The translations under genes were made by a program, and so were the position numbers. Shown here in pieces: positions 4,841 through 5,034 of a DNA stretch of 5,034 nt. Source of the DNA: RGIG8775 sp045128735 (lineage in GTDB: Bacteria > Bacillota > Clostridia > Oscillospirales > CAG-272). Numbering within the stretch: position 1 is the first letter of the stretch; every line of letters begins with the position of its first letter. The stretch lies in assembly GCA_045128735.1 (NCBI GenBank), contig JBGVRT010000083.1:1-5034 (forward strand), written 5' to 3'. Under the pieces are notes generated by a model. It worked only from the letters and a program-made list of their open reading frames with translations. It was not told where the DNA came from and did not search any database.

Positions 4841-5034
4841 GTATAAACTAATTTTTCATTTATTCCACAACCGTTTTATAAAGCGCAAACCGTAACACCG
4901 CTTTCTTTTGAACCAAAAGGCGCAAAAGAAAGCTCACAAAGAAAACGCCGATGCGCCTGCGGGCGCGAAATTGTCGCTTTTTGAAAAAAGCTCCGCAAAA
5001 ACTTTTCTGTCGGGGTGCGGCGCGAACATAGTGT
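4841..5034 (+). repeat. Interspersed intergenic repeat, copy R3
   Basis: This copy has the same orientation and order of parts as R1. The similarity begins at a shared TAAACTAAT (4844-4852; 3-11 in R1). It carries an 11-bp perfect hairpin (4900-4910 with 4923-4933) around a 12-nt loop ending AAAAGGCG, the linker AAGAAAACGCCG, the GC-rich hairpin (4953-4957 with 4962-4966), the hairpin GCTTTT-TGAA-AAAAGC (4976-4991), and the tail ending GCGCGAAC at 5027. The recognisable repeat ends there, and the window stops 7 bases later. No gene is seen in it. Confidence 0.85.

Noticed and set aside
5025..5034. AACATAGTGT at the window edge, also present at 4545-4554 around the gtrA start
   Set aside because: A 10-nt match at the sequence limit cannot be separated from chance, and no gene can be defined from it.
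1..5034. CRISPR array, tRNA, rRNA, known riboswitch, phage or toxin-antitoxin genes
   Set aside because: I looked for regularly spaced repeats, cloverleaf-like sequence and typical small gene pairs and saw none. The repeats present are irregular, of mixed orientation and intergenic.

Overview
The window looks like a piece of a chromosome from a gut-type Clostridia (Firmicutes), plausibly an Oscillospiraceae/Ruminococcaceae relative. The reasons are strong GGAGG-type ribosome binding sites, a consensus sigma-A promoter, moderate GC, tightly packed genes and the flavour of the proteins. This assignment is inference. All five genes I can support lie on the minus strand and read from right to left.

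Layout, right to left (direction of transcription). Positions 4841-5034 hold one copy (R3) of an interspersed, hairpin-rich intergenic repeat. Positions 4576-4785 hold a second copy (R2) in the opposite orientation, with an extra structured insert of about 75 bp. Next come a four-helix GtrA-family membrane protein (4046-4549) and, 3 nt later, a NagD-like HAD phosphatase (3266-4042). A 143-bp gap then carries a perfect-consensus sigma-A promoter whose -35 box sits inside a palindrome. It drives a three-gene unit: a KDPG aldolase fused to a C-terminal VOC (glyoxalase-fold) domain (2169-3122), an SGNH/GDSL hydrolase (1405-2169), and a 2-keto-3-deoxygluconate kinase (345-1373). A rho-independent terminator follows at 236-264. 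Positions 1-198 are a further repeat copy (R1), in the same orientation as R3.

Function. KdgK phosphorylates 2-keto-3-deoxygluconate to KDPG, and the aldolase splits KDPG into pyruvate and glyceraldehyde-3-phosphate. Together they form the lower part of hexuronate/pectin catabolism, or of a modified Entner-Doudoroff route. The SGNH hydrolase between them has no signal peptide and may be a cytoplasmic deacylase acting on a sugar intermediate, which is inference. The GtrA and HAD genes look like a separate transcription unit concerned with polyprenyl-linked sugar or cell-envelope work and small-phosphate hydrolysis. No functional link to the sugar-acid operon is visible.

Most worth a second look: (1) the repeat family, whose three copies keep hairpin stems of different sequence and length around a constant 12-nt loop; (2) a structured insert in R2 bounded by 7-bp direct repeats; (3) a 24-bp tandem duplication exactly at the aldolase-stop/SGNH-start junction; (4) the aldolase-VOC fusion with a plausible intact metal site.
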